DNA of 64,000 nucleotides, taken from positions 1 to 64,000 of the forward strand of contig CALCJK010000028.1 of assembly GCA_937967455.1 (NCBI GenBank), in the 5' to 3' direction. Shown piece by piece: positions 53,476-62,719 of the stretch; the stretch's first letter is position 1; each line of letters starts with the position of its first letter. The translations under genes and the position numbers were made by a program. Under the pieces are notes generated by a model. That model was not told the DNA's origin. It saw only the letters and a program-made list of their open reading frames with translations, and did no database searches. Origin of the DNA: an uncultured bacterium (GTDB lineage: Bacteria; Bacteroidota; Ignavibacteria; UBA10030; BY39).

Positions 53476-54132
53476 TTATTTTACAAATTCAATTTTTTTT
53501 ACTTGATCTATTGGTACCCGAAAGTAAATGAATTTATCTGTAACCCCAGTAATAACACCAGGTAAATCGCCATTTTGTATTCTTCGACGGATTACAAATT
53601 GATAATTTTGTATCTTGCCATCTACAAACACAACCGAAGCAACAGCAGTTTTACTATCCAGTTCTATTGACCGAAGATTGATAAATTTTAATTCGTTTCC
53701 ATCACGCAATAGAAGCGCAGGTTTATGCCATTGCAAATCGGGCCTATCTTTCAAACTGGAGGATAGGGGATATTTAATTGCAATACAATTTACCGTTTCT
53801 TCTTTACCATCATTTAAAGTAATTTTAGCATTTGAACCTTGTTTTTTCCACTTTTCGACGATTTTCCTTTTTTCCTCCTCAGATGATTTTTTTACAACTG
53901 CACATTGTTCATCACCACCTTCAGTCTTATTAGCAAGACGAGGTTCTGGAGATTTAAAATCATTATTAAAAATTAAATATCTCACACAGGTCTGAGTTTC
54001 TTCAACGACTATAACATCCTTAAGTGTAACTTTTTGATATTTTTTACCAATTTTTTTTTCAAGTGTTATTTCATCCGCTAAAGTTGTAAATACAATTACC
54101 GAGAAAAGTAAAATAAAAGCTGTTTTTCTCAT
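53476..54132 (-). CDS. Secreted protein of unknown function next to sensor kinase
   Basis: 218 residues. Clear signal peptide ('KTAFILLFSVIVFTTLADE', cleavage near 20), then a beta-rich protein with repeated short segments around Lys/Asp ('KITLNDGKEETVNCIAIKYP', 'ALLLRDGNELKFINLRSIELDSKTAVASVVFVDGKIQNY', 'KFIYFRVPIDQVKKIEFVK'). Two Cys in the middle region ('TCVRY', 'EQCAVV') might pair. A near-perfect AAAGGAGG stands before the start, suggesting strong translation. It ends 1 base before the PAS kinase. Family unknown; a periplasmic partner of the signalling system is possible. Confidence 0.75.
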   Translation of the reverse strand: MRKTAFILLFSVIVFTTLADEITLEKKIGKKYQKVTLKDVIVVEETQTCVRYLIFNNDFKSPEPRLANKTEGGDEQCAVVKKSSEEEKRKIVEKWKKQGSNAKITLNDGKEETVNCIAIKYPLSSSLKDRPDLQWHKPALLLRDGNELKFINLRSIELDSKTAVASVVFVDGKIQNYQFVIRRRIQNGDLPGVITGVTDKFIYFRVPIDQVKKIEFVK

Positions 54133-54155
54133 AATACTTTCCTCCTTTAATATAG

Positions 54156-55694
54156 TTATTTTTTGAGATCATAAGAAAACCTCTTTAACTGGAAACTTAT
54201 AATAACTGCCATTACTACAACTAATAAAGCTAACAGAAAAACATTTTGTAAGCTTTTAGTAAACACATTTAAAACAATATTTAATTCATCTGGTAGTAGT
54301 AGTGAGCGTATTTTAGAGCCAAGCAAAATTTGAGGATCATTAAAATTTTTTTTTAAAACATCAGATACAAAAATCTGATTCTTACTTTGAATTAACTCAT
54401 TAAAATATTTTTGCATTGAATTATTTAAAATACTACCCATAATACTTACACCGACTGTACCGCCTAAAGTTCTAGCCAGCATCTGTGATGAAGTTGCTAC
54501 TCCTAAATGCTTTTTTTCTACACTATTTTGAACAGTAACAAGAATTGCAGGAGTTACAAAACCCATTCCTGCACCAATTAAAATAATAAATAAAACTATG
54601 AAAATAAAGGTTGAATCATAATTCAAAAGCATAGAAAGCGAAAATCCTATTATCATAGAAAAAAAACCAACCCTAATTACATTTAAATTACCATAATGTG
54701 GCATAATTTGTCCACTTGAAAAACTGGATAACGACCAAGCAAGTGACATAGGCATTAGAGCTAGACCAGCCATAATTGGACTTTTACCCTGAACAGATTG
54801 GACAAATAAGGGTACAAATGAGATAACTCCATATATTGCAAATCCACTTAGAAATGCAAGTAAATTTCCTACTCCAAAATTTCTTATGCGATAGTTCTCA
54901 AGAATAATAATTGGATTTCCGAACTTCCCTTCAATTTTAATAAAAATTAAAAACAAAATGATTGATATAAAGAAAAATGAAAGTACTTCAAGTGAATAAA
55001 ATACAGCACCTTTACCAAATTGTAAAAAGGCTAAAAGAAAAGTTAAAATTGAAAGGGTAAAAACAAATGCACCTAGATAATCAATTTTTTGCTTATCTAC
55101 TTTTAATAATTCACTATAATAATTCCTAATTAGCAACATTGATAAAATCCCAACAGGCAAATTGATAAAGAAAGCCAATCTCCAGGAAAAATGTGTAACA
55201 ATTAAACTACCTGTAATTGGTCCAAGAATACTTGCAATAGCCCATGTTGCGCTTAATGCACCAACCCCCTTAGATCTTTTTTCAGGAGTAAAAATTGAAC
55301 CAATTATTGTAAAGGGAACTGCTGATAGACCACCAGCCCCAATTCCTTGAATCGCCCTAAAAATAATAAGTTGTATCATAGATTGAGAAAAACCAGATAA
55401 TACTGAACCAATTAAGAAAATTAAAATAGCAATGTAAAATATTTTTTTCTTGCTATAGATGTCTGAAAGTTTTCCCCAGACCGGCATTGAAACTGCTGTA
55501 GTCAACATATAAGCTGAAAAAACCCAGCTATAGAGCGTCATTCCTCCTAAATTTGAAATCACAGTAGGCATTACAGTCCCTATCACAGTTGCATCCAGAC
55601 CGGCGAGTAAAATTGCAAACATAACTCCTATTATAATCTTACCGCGTTTCCCTTCATTAAGGATTATTTCATCAATGTCCTGTAAGTTTTTCAA
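54156..55694 (-). CDS. MFS drug exporter, DHA2 (14-TM) family
   Basis: 512 residues with about 14 hydrophobic helices. Motif A-like 'GKLSDIYSKKKIFYIAI' after helix 2, motif C-like 'SILGPITGSLIVTHFSWRLAFFINLPVG' in helix 5, both characteristic of EmrB/QacA proton-coupled exporters. No EmrA-like adaptor is adjacent, and no TetR or MarR regulator. 23 bases upstream of the secreted-protein gene, so the start of the signalling transcript may run through from here. Substrate cannot be read. Confidence 0.92.
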   Translation of the reverse strand: MKNLQDIDEIILNEGKRGKIIIGVMFAILLAGLDATVIGTVMPTVISNLGGMTLYSWVFSAYMLTTAVSMPVWGKLSDIYSKKKIFYIAILIFLIGSVLSGFSQSMIQLIIFRAIQGIGAGGLSAVPFTIIGSIFTPEKRSKGVGALSATWAIASILGPITGSLIVTHFSWRLAFFINLPVGILSMLLIRNYYSELLKVDKQKIDYLGAFVFTLSILTFLLAFLQFGKGAVFYSLEVLSFFFISIILFLIFIKIEGKFGNPIIILENYRIRNFGVGNLLAFLSGFAIYGVISFVPLFVQSVQGKSPIMAGLALMPMSLAWSLSSFSSGQIMPHYGNLNVIRVGFFSMIIGFSLSMLLNYDSTFIFIVLFIILIGAGMGFVTPAILVTVQNSVEKKHLGVATSSQMLARTLGGTVGVSIMGSILNNSMQKYFNELIQSKNQIFVSDVLKKNFNDPQILLGSKIRSLLLPDELNIVLNVFTKSLQNVFLLALLVVVMAVIISFQLKRFSYDLKK

Positions 55695-55696
55695 AT

Positions 55697-56362
55697 TCAG
55701 GTAAAATTCTTAAATGATGGACAATAACTATTAATTGAACATTCCAGGCATTTCGGCTTTCTTGCTTGACATACTTTTCTACCATGCCAGATTAGCATAT
55801 CCGAAAAACTTATCCATTTATTTTTAGGTATTATTTTCATAAGTTCTTCTTCAATCTTATCAGGATTTGTATTATTTGATAAACCAAGTCTTTCGGAGAG
55901 ACGCTTAACATGCGTGTCCACAACTATCCCTGAAGCAATTCCGAAAGCACCTCCCAAAACTACATTAGCGGTTTTTCTACCAACACCTGGTAGTTTTACC
56001 AAATCTTCGATTTTATTTGGAACTTTCCCAGAATATTTTTCTACAAGTGCTTTACAACAACTTATTATATTTTTTGCTTTTGCACGATAAAAACCAGTTG
56101 ATTTTATTATAATTTCAAGTTCTGATACATTAGCTTCTGCAAAAGCTTTTGCATCTGGATATTGTTTAAAAAGTACAGGTGTGACCATATTAACCCGTTC
56201 GTCAGTACACTGAGCTGACAAAATTGTTGCAATCAACAATTGAAAAGGATTTTTATGAATAAGAGCTGTTTTTGCATCAGGATATTCACGCTCAAGAATT
56301 TCAATTATATTTTTAACTCTTTTTCTTAAATCATCAACATTTTGTTTTTTAACTTTGCTCAT
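55697..56362 (-). CDS. nth: Endonuclease III
   Basis: 221 residues. HhH-GPD fold with helix-hairpin-helix 'VKLPGVGRKTANVVLGGAFG', catalytic Lys in that segment (GRKTA) and Asp in 'GIVVDTHVKRLSERLGL', plus the C-terminal 4Fe-4S loop C-x6-C-x2-C-x5-C ('CQARKPKCLECSINSYC'). It removes oxidised pyrimidines and nicks the abasic site. Start overlaps the upstream stop by one base; 2 bases before the MFS gene. Confidence 0.96.
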   Translation of the reverse strand: MSKVKKQNVDDLRKRVKNIIEILEREYPDAKTALIHKNPFQLLIATILSAQCTDERVNMVTPVLFKQYPDAKAFAEANVSELEIIIKSTGFYRAKAKNIISCCKALVEKYSGKVPNKIEDLVKLPGVGRKTANVVLGGAFGIASGIVVDTHVKRLSERLGLSNNTNPDKIEEELMKIIPKNKWISFSDMLIWHGRKVCQARKPKCLECSINSYCPSFKNFT

Positions 56363-57321
56363 TATTTTATAACTTTTTTATTTATCAATTTACCATCATC
56401 TATTAGAGCTTGACGAACAAATCCTACTTCTTTGTACATAGATAGCCAGCGAAGTGTTTCAGTTAATTGCTCCTGTTCTTCCGAAAAGTAAATTCTCACC
56501 ATCATATCGTTGCCACGACTTAAACCTAACTTTTTTTTCATTAGTGTGATATAAGGAATTTTAAAACTAACCCAGAGTTTATCGAGTGCTTCAGTTACAG
56601 CTTCTATAAAATGTCCTTCTTCTATATCCGCGGGTTTGGAAAAAAGTAGTATTGTTTCAAATACCTCTTTTTCAAAAAGTTTCATCACGGCAGCACCAGA
56701 TGAATATAAAATGTTATAGAGACCGTTAAAAGCTTTATCTTCAGATGAATTAGCTAATCCAAGTATATGTAACTGTGAGTCAAATTTTTTCTTTCCAAGA
56801 ATATATTCAATTAAATCTAGATTTACACTACTCTCAAATATTAAAACAGACTCTAATATTTTTTGATTTTCTTTTCCAGCTTCAAAACCTAAAAACTTTA
56901 AATAATCCATACCCGCTTTTTCAAGTCGCTTTAACAAAGCATATTGAGTTGGTACAAAAACAACTTCAGAAATATAAGACATTTCTATTCCATATCTTAT
57001 GTTGAGTGAAAACTCCTGAATAAATTTTTCCAGGTTTTCTCTTAATACTTTTCGAATCTCTTCCTCATCTTTTCTAAGTGGTGTTTGAAGATATTCTCCC
57101 AAAATTGTTACCAGCATTTCTGTATTCTTATTCAAGAATTTTTCATTGAATTTTTGTATGTTTTTTTCTAACTTTTGCGTCTCTTTCTCAAAATACTGCA
57201 GCAAGCTGTTTAATGCTTTAATATACCCTTCATTTGACTCAAGTTCACCAACCTGATAAATACTGGAACAGCATAACATTTTAGGTTCGAGGGAAATTGC
57301 TTTATAAATATTCATAGACAT
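56362..57321 (-). CDS. Protein of unknown function, helical
   Basis: 319 residues, family not recognised. Mostly predicted helix: a charged coiled-coil stretch (about 35-75, 'LLQYFEKETQKLEKNIQKFNEKFL'), several Leu/Ile-rich amphipathic helices and no signal peptide or membrane segment. It contains 'VPTQYALLKRLEKAGMDYLKFLGFEAGKENQKIL' and ends 'FVRQALIDDGKLINKKVIK'. Two Met codons at the start (57321, 57315) are both possible. It is coupled to nth by a one-base overlap and lies 3 bases after a LiaF-like gene. Cytoplasmic structural or regulatory role possible; nothing firmer. Confidence 0.8.
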   Translation of the reverse strand: MSMNIYKAISLEPKMLCCSSIYQVGELESNEGYIKALNSLLQYFEKETQKLEKNIQKFNEKFLNKNTEMLVTILGEYLQTPLRKDEEEIRKVLRENLEKFIQEFSLNIRYGIEMSYISEVVFVPTQYALLKRLEKAGMDYLKFLGFEAGKENQKILESVLIFESSVNLDLIEYILGKKKFDSQLHILGLANSSEDKAFNGLYNILYSSGAAVMKLFEKEVFETILLFSKPADIEEGHFIEAVTEALDKLWVSFKIPYITLMKKKLGLSRGNDMMVRIYFSEEQEQLTETLRWLSMYKEVGFVRQALIDDGKLINKKVIK

Positions 57322-57324
57322 TTT

Positions 57325-57876
57325 TTAATTAATTTTCAAATCACCAATTAGTTGAGATGTAATTACATAAAATTTTTTATTTAAATTTGGAGATAAATTC
57401 TTTTCCAGATATAAACTTTTAAGTAATCCATTAGAGCTTTTATCAAAAATTTTTAAACTTCCAATTAATGTTGAGCTTTTAAAACCTATATTATAATTTT
57501 CCGGAACTTTAACAATTAAATCTCCAATAACTGAATTAAGTTTCAGGATGTGTTTACCATCAGCAAATTCAGCTTGAGAAATATCCAGTATAATATCCCC
57601 AAAAACTGTAGAAATTGTACCACCTTTAAAATTTTTAGAATTAATTTCTAATTTAAAATCATTAAATACTGAAGAATATTGAACCAAATCAGGTGATGTT
57701 TCTGTATGTTTTTCAGCAATTTTATAATTTTTTAACAAATAATATATTCCTATAACTATTAATAAAACTGGCCAGTATGTGAATATAACATTATAGAAAT
57801 CTAAAATATTTAGATTGTCTAAAAGTAAAAGAATACCCAGAAGAATTATTAAAAATCCAAAAATAATATTTTTCAT
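57325..57876 (-). CDS. LiaI/LiaF-like membrane protein
   Basis: 183 residues. Two N-terminal hydrophobic helices ('IIFGFLIILLGILLLLDNLNIL', 'IFTYWPVLLIVIGIYYLL') joined by a short turn form a DUF5668/LiaI-type unit. They are followed by a repetitive beta-strand domain ('TISTVFGDIILDISQAEF', 'LNSVIGDLIVKVPENYNIGFKSSTLIGSLKIF', 'VITSQLIGDLKIN') of LiaF C-terminal type. In Firmicutes LiaF senses cell-envelope stress with LiaRS; no adjoining kinase here. 4 bases from polX. Confidence 0.82.
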   Translation of the reverse strand: MKNIIFGFLIILLGILLLLDNLNILDFYNVIFTYWPVLLIVIGIYYLLKNYKIAEKHTETSPDLVQYSSVFNDFKLEINSKNFKGGTISTVFGDIILDISQAEFADGKHILKLNSVIGDLIVKVPENYNIGFKSSTLIGSLKIFDKSSNGLLKSLYLEKNLSPNLNKKFYVITSQLIGDLKIN

Positions 57877-57880
57877 AAAA

Positions 57881-59623
57881 TCAATTTTTTTTCAAGTAAT
57901 TTATAACATCCTTAAGATGTAATGTATTGATAACATCAGATTTCTCAAGCCAACCTTTTCTTGCAATACCAACACCATAGTAAACATCTGTCAAACTCTT
58001 AACATTATGTGCATCAGGATTTATCGAAATTTTAAGTCCTAACTCTTTCGCAAATTTACACCATCTCCAATCTAAATCCAGACGAAGTGGATGTGCATTA
58101 ATTTCGATTATCTTTCCCATATCTGCTGCTGCTTTTAAAATTTCTTTCATATTAACAGGATATGGTTCACGTTCTAACAATAGTCTGCCTGTTGGATGAG
58201 CAAGCATTGTAACATATTTATTTTTCATTCCGCTAATGATTCTTTTAGTCATATCTTTTTCGGACATGTTAAATTTACTATGAACAGCACATATTACAAA
58301 ATCAAACATACTCAAAATTTTATCAGAAAAATCCAACTTTCCATCCGGGAAGATATCCACCTCAATCCCTTTAAATATACGAAAATTCTTAAAACTTTTA
58401 TTTAAATTATCAATTTCAGCAATTTGTTGTTTTACTGTTTCATCATCCAGTCCACCTGCATACCCAGCCGATTTACTGTGTTCAGCAATACCGATATATT
58501 CCCAATTTAATTTTCTGGCAGCTTCTGCCATTTCCGCAATAGTATTTACTCCATCACTATAATTTGTATGGCAGTGGAAAGTACCTTTAATATCTTCTTC
58601 TTCAATCAAATTCGGAAGTTTTCCTGATGCTGCTGCCTCGATCTCACCCTGATTTTCTCTTAATTCAGGAGGAATATATTGTAATTTTAAGGCTTTATAG
58701 ATATCAGCTTCATCTAAAAATTTAATTTTACTTATTCTATTTTTTTTATTTCCATTATTTATTTCTGTAAAGCCATATTCATTCAAACTTAAACCAAACT
58801 TTTTTGCAAGAGAACGCATTTCAACATTATGTTCCTTGCTACCGGTAAAATAAGCAAGTGCAAAAGGAAATTCTTCTTCTTTAACGACACGAAGATCGCA
58901 ATTAATTCCATTTTTTAACACAACGCTCGATTTAGTATCACCATGAGCAACTATATTAAGAACATCGGGATGTTTTACAAAAGAATCCATAACACTTTCA
59001 GTCTTTTTCTTTTTTATACAAGCAAGGATATCAATATCGCCAATTACTTCTTTTTTCCTCCTTAAGCTTCCAGCGATTTCTATCTTCTTAATATCCGTGT
59101 TCTTCTTAAGGTATTCTACAATTCTTTCAGCTGATTCTTTCGCCACTGGATACAAAAATTTATCTGAATGTTTTTTTAGAATTTCTATTCCTTTCAAAAT
59201 ATTTTCTTCAATTTTTGCACCAAAGCCCTCCAAATTTTCAAGTTTTTTTGCTTCAGCAGCCTCTTTTAATTTTTCTACTGTATCAATTTTTAACCTGTCG
59301 TACAAAATTTTAACCCTTTTAGGTCCCAAGCCTGGTATTCTCAACATCTCTAACAAACCGGCAGGTAAAGAATTTTTTAAACTTTCATAATATTCAAGTT
59401 TACCTGTTTCAACAAGCTCCTTTAACTTTTCTGTTATTCCTTCTCCGATACCTTTGACTTTTTTAATTTCTCCTGATTTAATAAGCTCTTCAACTTCTGA
59501 TGTTAGACCAGCAACAATTCTTGAAGCGTTGTGATAAGCGCGACATTTAAATGGGTTTTCACCTATCAATTCTAAAAATGTTCCAATTTCATCCAATATT
59601 TCAGCAATTGTCTTATTATCCAT
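57881..59623 (-). CDS. polX: DNA polymerase/3'-5' exonuclease PolX
   Basis: 580 residues. Helix-hairpin-helix N-terminal domain (1-150), family X polymerase palm with 'IEIAGSLRRKKEVIGDIDILA' (two catalytic Asp), fingers/thumb to about 315, then a PHP nuclease domain starting 'HCHTNYSDGVNTIAEMAEAA' with later 'EHSKSAGYAGG' and 'INAHPLRLDLDWRW' metal-binding His residues. Fills gaps and processes ends in base-excision repair. It belongs to the run with nth, two repair genes with the same orientation within 3.5 kb. Confidence 0.96.
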   Translation of the reverse strand: MDNKTIAEILDEIGTFLELIGENPFKCRAYHNASRIVAGLTSEVEELIKSGEIKKVKGIGEGITEKLKELVETGKLEYYESLKNSLPAGLLEMLRIPGLGPKRVKILYDRLKIDTVEKLKEAAEAKKLENLEGFGAKIEENILKGIEILKKHSDKFLYPVAKESAERIVEYLKKNTDIKKIEIAGSLRRKKEVIGDIDILACIKKKKTESVMDSFVKHPDVLNIVAHGDTKSSVVLKNGINCDLRVVKEEEFPFALAYFTGSKEHNVEMRSLAKKFGLSLNEYGFTEINNGNKKNRISKIKFLDEADIYKALKLQYIPPELRENQGEIEAAASGKLPNLIEEEDIKGTFHCHTNYSDGVNTIAEMAEAARKLNWEYIGIAEHSKSAGYAGGLDDETVKQQIAEIDNLNKSFKNFRIFKGIEVDIFPDGKLDFSDKILSMFDFVICAVHSKFNMSEKDMTKRIISGMKNKYVTMLAHPTGRLLLEREPYPVNMKEILKAAADMGKIIEINAHPLRLDLDWRWCKFAKELGLKISINPDAHNVKSLTDVYYGVGIARKGWLEKSDVINTLHLKDVINYLKKN

Positions 59624-59686
59624 AAAATTCAGGGTAATTACTTGTGGGAATTTATTTTATAAAAATTTAATAATTATTCAAAGAAT

Positions 59687-60673
59687 TCACAACTCTGCAG
59701 AAATCTTCTCTTCATCCTTTTGGAGCAACTGCTCCAGTTCAATTAAAATTGGTTCTAGTTCAACAAATTTCATAAACCTGTTTCGTAATTTAGCTGCATT
59801 AGGAAAAGAATGTAAATAACCACTATAATATTTTCTAAACTCTATTACCCCTCTTTTTTCTCCCTTGTATTTAACTGAGAGTTCAAGATGTTTCTTCATA
59901 ATTTCTACTCTTTCGACCAGGGAAATTTTTTCAGGTAAATTTCCTGTTTGCATATAATACTTTATATCTTTAAATATCCATGGGTTGTTAATTGCCGCCT
60001 GTCCAATCATAACTCCATCACAGCCTGTTGTTTCAAATACATATTTTGCTTTTTCAGGAGAGTCAATTCCACCATTAACAATGATTGGGATTTTAACTGC
60101 TTCTTTAATTTTAGGGATCCACGAATAATCGACTTCTCCTTTGTGTGCTTGAACTCTTGTACGGCAATGTACAGTTAATGCAGAAACTCCAATGGATTCT
60201 AAGACTTTTGCTACTTCGACAATCTTTATATTATTTTCGTCCCAGCCCAAGCGGGTTTTAACAGTTACAGGTATCTGTACAGAAAGCACAACACTTGAAA
60301 TTAGTTTTTCCATAACTAATATATCTTTAAGTAAGGCAGCGCCTGCATTTTGATTTACTACATTTCTTACCCAGCAACCCGCATTAATATCAATGAAATC
60401 AGGTGCAAGTTCTTCAGCAATTTTTGCTGCTTTTATCATTGAATTTTCCACACCACCATATATCTGAATACCAATTGGGCGCTCATCTTCTAAAAACTGC
60501 ATTTTCTTACTTGCCTTCTGAAAATTTCTAACAAGCCCTTCAGAACTTACAAATTCAGAATAAACAATATCAGCACCTAATTGTTTGCAAATCAATCTAA
60601 AGGACAAGTCTGTAACGCTCTCCATCGGTGCAAGTGCAATAGGTCGATCGAGATTTAATTTACCAATTTTCAC
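59687..60673 (-). CDS. dus: tRNA-dihydrouridine synthase (DusB-like)
   Basis: 328 residues. FMN-binding TIM barrel: 'RPIALAPMESVTDLSFRLICKQLGADIVYSEFVSSEGL', 'RPIGIQIYGG', 'VTVKTRLGWDE', 'VHCRTRVQAHKGEVDYSWI', 'PIIVNGGIDSPEKA', 'GVMIGQAAINNPWIF'. The catalytic Cys is in 'NAGCWVRNVVNQNAGAALLKD'; the residue after Cys is Trp where most Dus proteins have Pro. It reduces uridines in tRNA D-loops. 12 bases downstream of the M1 peptidase gene. Confidence 0.94.
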   Translation of the reverse strand: MKIGKLNLDRPIALAPMESVTDLSFRLICKQLGADIVYSEFVSSEGLVRNFQKASKKMQFLEDERPIGIQIYGGVENSMIKAAKIAEELAPDFIDINAGCWVRNVVNQNAGAALLKDILVMEKLISSVVLSVQIPVTVKTRLGWDENNIKIVEVAKVLESIGVSALTVHCRTRVQAHKGEVDYSWIPKIKEAVKIPIIVNGGIDSPEKAKYVFETTGCDGVMIGQAAINNPWIFKDIKYYMQTGNLPEKISLVERVEIMKKHLELSVKYKGEKRGVIEFRKYYSGYLHSFPNAAKLRNRFMKFVELEPILIELEQLLQKDEEKISAEL

Positions 60674-60685
60674 AGTTATAGAATC

Positions 60686-62719
60686 TTATTTAATTAAAAT
60701 CATCTTTCGAATCTGAGCTGAATTATCCTTTGATTGAATCGGAAGTTTTTTTGTATCCTTAGGAAATGTAAGTAGTCGATAATAATAAACACCAGTTGAA
60801 AATTTTTCTGCATTAAACTTTATACTGTAAAAACCTGCAGGCTTATACTCATCTAAAAGTGTTTGAACTTCACTACCAAGCAAATTATAAACGATTAGTT
60901 TAACATAACTATTACTCAATAAATCAAATCTTATCTCAGTAGTAGAATTGAACGGATTGGGATAATTTTGATATAAATAGAAATTCTGAATATGGTTATT
61001 TTCAACAAGCACAGGTTGCGATATAATTTGTTTTAAAACTTTCTTATCAGGATCTATCTTTATGCTATCAGGACGATTTTGAAAATTAAATACAAAGTTC
61101 TGGACTCTCAAACTGTCCCAGATTGTAATAATAGTATCTTTATTTGTAAAATAAAATTTTATATCAATTGGCATCTTATAAGTTGGCCAGGAATTATCTT
61201 GAACTTGAGCTATTGATATAATGAAATCTTTCAAGTTTTCGTCATAACTTGTTTCATAAGCCAATTTCAACCAACCTCTTCCATAGATCCATTGATTAAA
61301 AAACCAATTATAGTCTTTTTGGGTAGTTGAATTAACCACATTTATAAAATCTTCTGTGGTAGCAGTTCCATAAGCATGTAAATTTCTGTAATTCATTAAA
61401 ATATCAAAGAACAATGAATCTCCAACAAGATTTCTTAACATATGCAAAACCCAACCTGCTTTTTGATAGACATTGCTGGTAAAAAGATACAATCCCTGGG
61501 ATTCTGGGTCATATATCGCATATTGCCATGATTGGTCGCTGAATCTGGTATAGCGGTTTAAAAGTTCATCGCGACTTTGAATTCCAAAAGCCATTTCTCG
61601 CCATAGAATTTCTGAATATGTTGCAAATCCTTCATTTAGCCAGATATCTTTGAAAGTACGACATGTTACAAGATTACCCCACCACTGATGAGCGAGTTCG
61701 TGAGCAATGTAATCATCATAAAAAGGATAAGCATTTACACTTATCCAGCCGCGGTGAATTGTTGTGAGAGTCTGGTGCTCCATACCACCATAATAAAAAG
61801 GATATGCAACTGCGTGACCATATTTTACAAATGGATATTCACCAAATATTGTAGAAAATATTTCCATCATATATGGAACTCTTGTAAATGCTTGTACTGC
61901 ATTCCAAGTCGAACCAGCAGAATCAACCTGCCACATATAATTTACAATTTCAATACTATCAGAAGGATTGCTAACTCTTTTATAGTATTGTTTATAAATT
62001 GAATACCTGGATGCTGAGATTACCATTAAATATGTTGCAATTGGTAAATCCTCTCGCCATTTGTAAGTTAAGGTATTATTCGGATTTTGAATTACATCAA
62101 TTAATAAACCGTTTGAACCTGCCTGATAACCATCTGGAACGGTAACATTAATTTCACAGGTTGCTTTATCGGAAGGATCATCAAAACAAGGCATCCATAA
62201 TCTGGCATCATATGGTTCACTCATTGTATACCCTATATTTTCCTCGATTTTGGAATCAAGATTTTTTCTAAACCAATAATAACCTTTTTTATTATATGGA
62301 AGATTCAGTGTAGTTAAATCCCTATAGTATGATATTTTTACATCTAGAGTTTCTGATGCATTATAAGTTCTTGGCAAAAATACTGTAAACTTTTCCTGAG
62401 AAGAATACATATTATAATTTGCATCTATGTCATTCACTTTTAAAGATGTAAAAACCAAACCAAGAGCATTCAGCGTGATAGAGTCGGATTGTTGAGTTAT
62501 TAGTACTTTAATATTCATATCGCCTGAAAAACTGCTATCTTCCATTGCAAGAAAAGCATCTAATTTATAATGTAATACATCAAAATTTTTATCGACAAGA
62601 TAATTTTTGTCAAGAAAATTTGGTTGGATATATTGTCCTTTTTCAAAAAAATCTTGAGACATTACATTGGTTGATAGCACAATTATTATAACTATCGAAA
62701 GTAAATTTTTATTTATCAT
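60686..62719 (-). CDS. M1 family aminopeptidase with type IX secretion sorting domain
   Basis: 677 residues. Signal peptide (1-21), N-terminal beta domain (45-240), thermolysin-like catalytic domain with zinc motif H340-E341-x2-H344 ('YIAHELAHQWWGNL') and third ligand Glu363 in 'NEGFATYSE'. The GxMEN exopeptidase motif reads GGMEH (311-315), so N-terminal amine recognition may be altered. Residues about 590-677 are a T9SS type A sorting domain ('YQNYPNPFNSTTEIRF', 'YNLLGSEVQTLLDE', 'STGVYYYRL'). Predicted cell-surface or secreted metallopeptidase. Starts 11 bases inside the end of the EamA gene. Confidence 0.94.
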   Translation of the reverse strand: MINKNLLSIVIIIVLSTNVMSQDFFEKGQYIQPNFLDKNYLVDKNFDVLHYKLDAFLAMEDSSFSGDMNIKVLITQQSDSITLNALGLVFTSLKVNDIDANYNMYSSQEKFTVFLPRTYNASETLDVKISYYRDLTTLNLPYNKKGYYWFRKNLDSKIEENIGYTMSEPYDARLWMPCFDDPSDKATCEINVTVPDGYQAGSNGLLIDVIQNPNNTLTYKWREDLPIATYLMVISASRYSIYKQYYKRVSNPSDSIEIVNYMWQVDSAGSTWNAVQAFTRVPYMMEIFSTIFGEYPFVKYGHAVAYPFYYGGMEHQTLTTIHRGWISVNAYPFYDDYIAHELAHQWWGNLVTCRTFKDIWLNEGFATYSEILWREMAFGIQSRDELLNRYTRFSDQSWQYAIYDPESQGLYLFTSNVYQKAGWVLHMLRNLVGDSLFFDILMNYRNLHAYGTATTEDFINVVNSTTQKDYNWFFNQWIYGRGWLKLAYETSYDENLKDFIISIAQVQDNSWPTYKMPIDIKFYFTNKDTIITIWDSLRVQNFVFNFQNRPDSIKIDPDKKVLKQIISQPVLVENNHIQNFYLYQNYPNPFNSTTEIRFDLLSNSYVKLIVYNLLGSEVQTLLDEYKPAGFYSIKFNAEKFSTGVYYYRLLTFPKDTKKLPIQSKDNSAQIRKMILIK

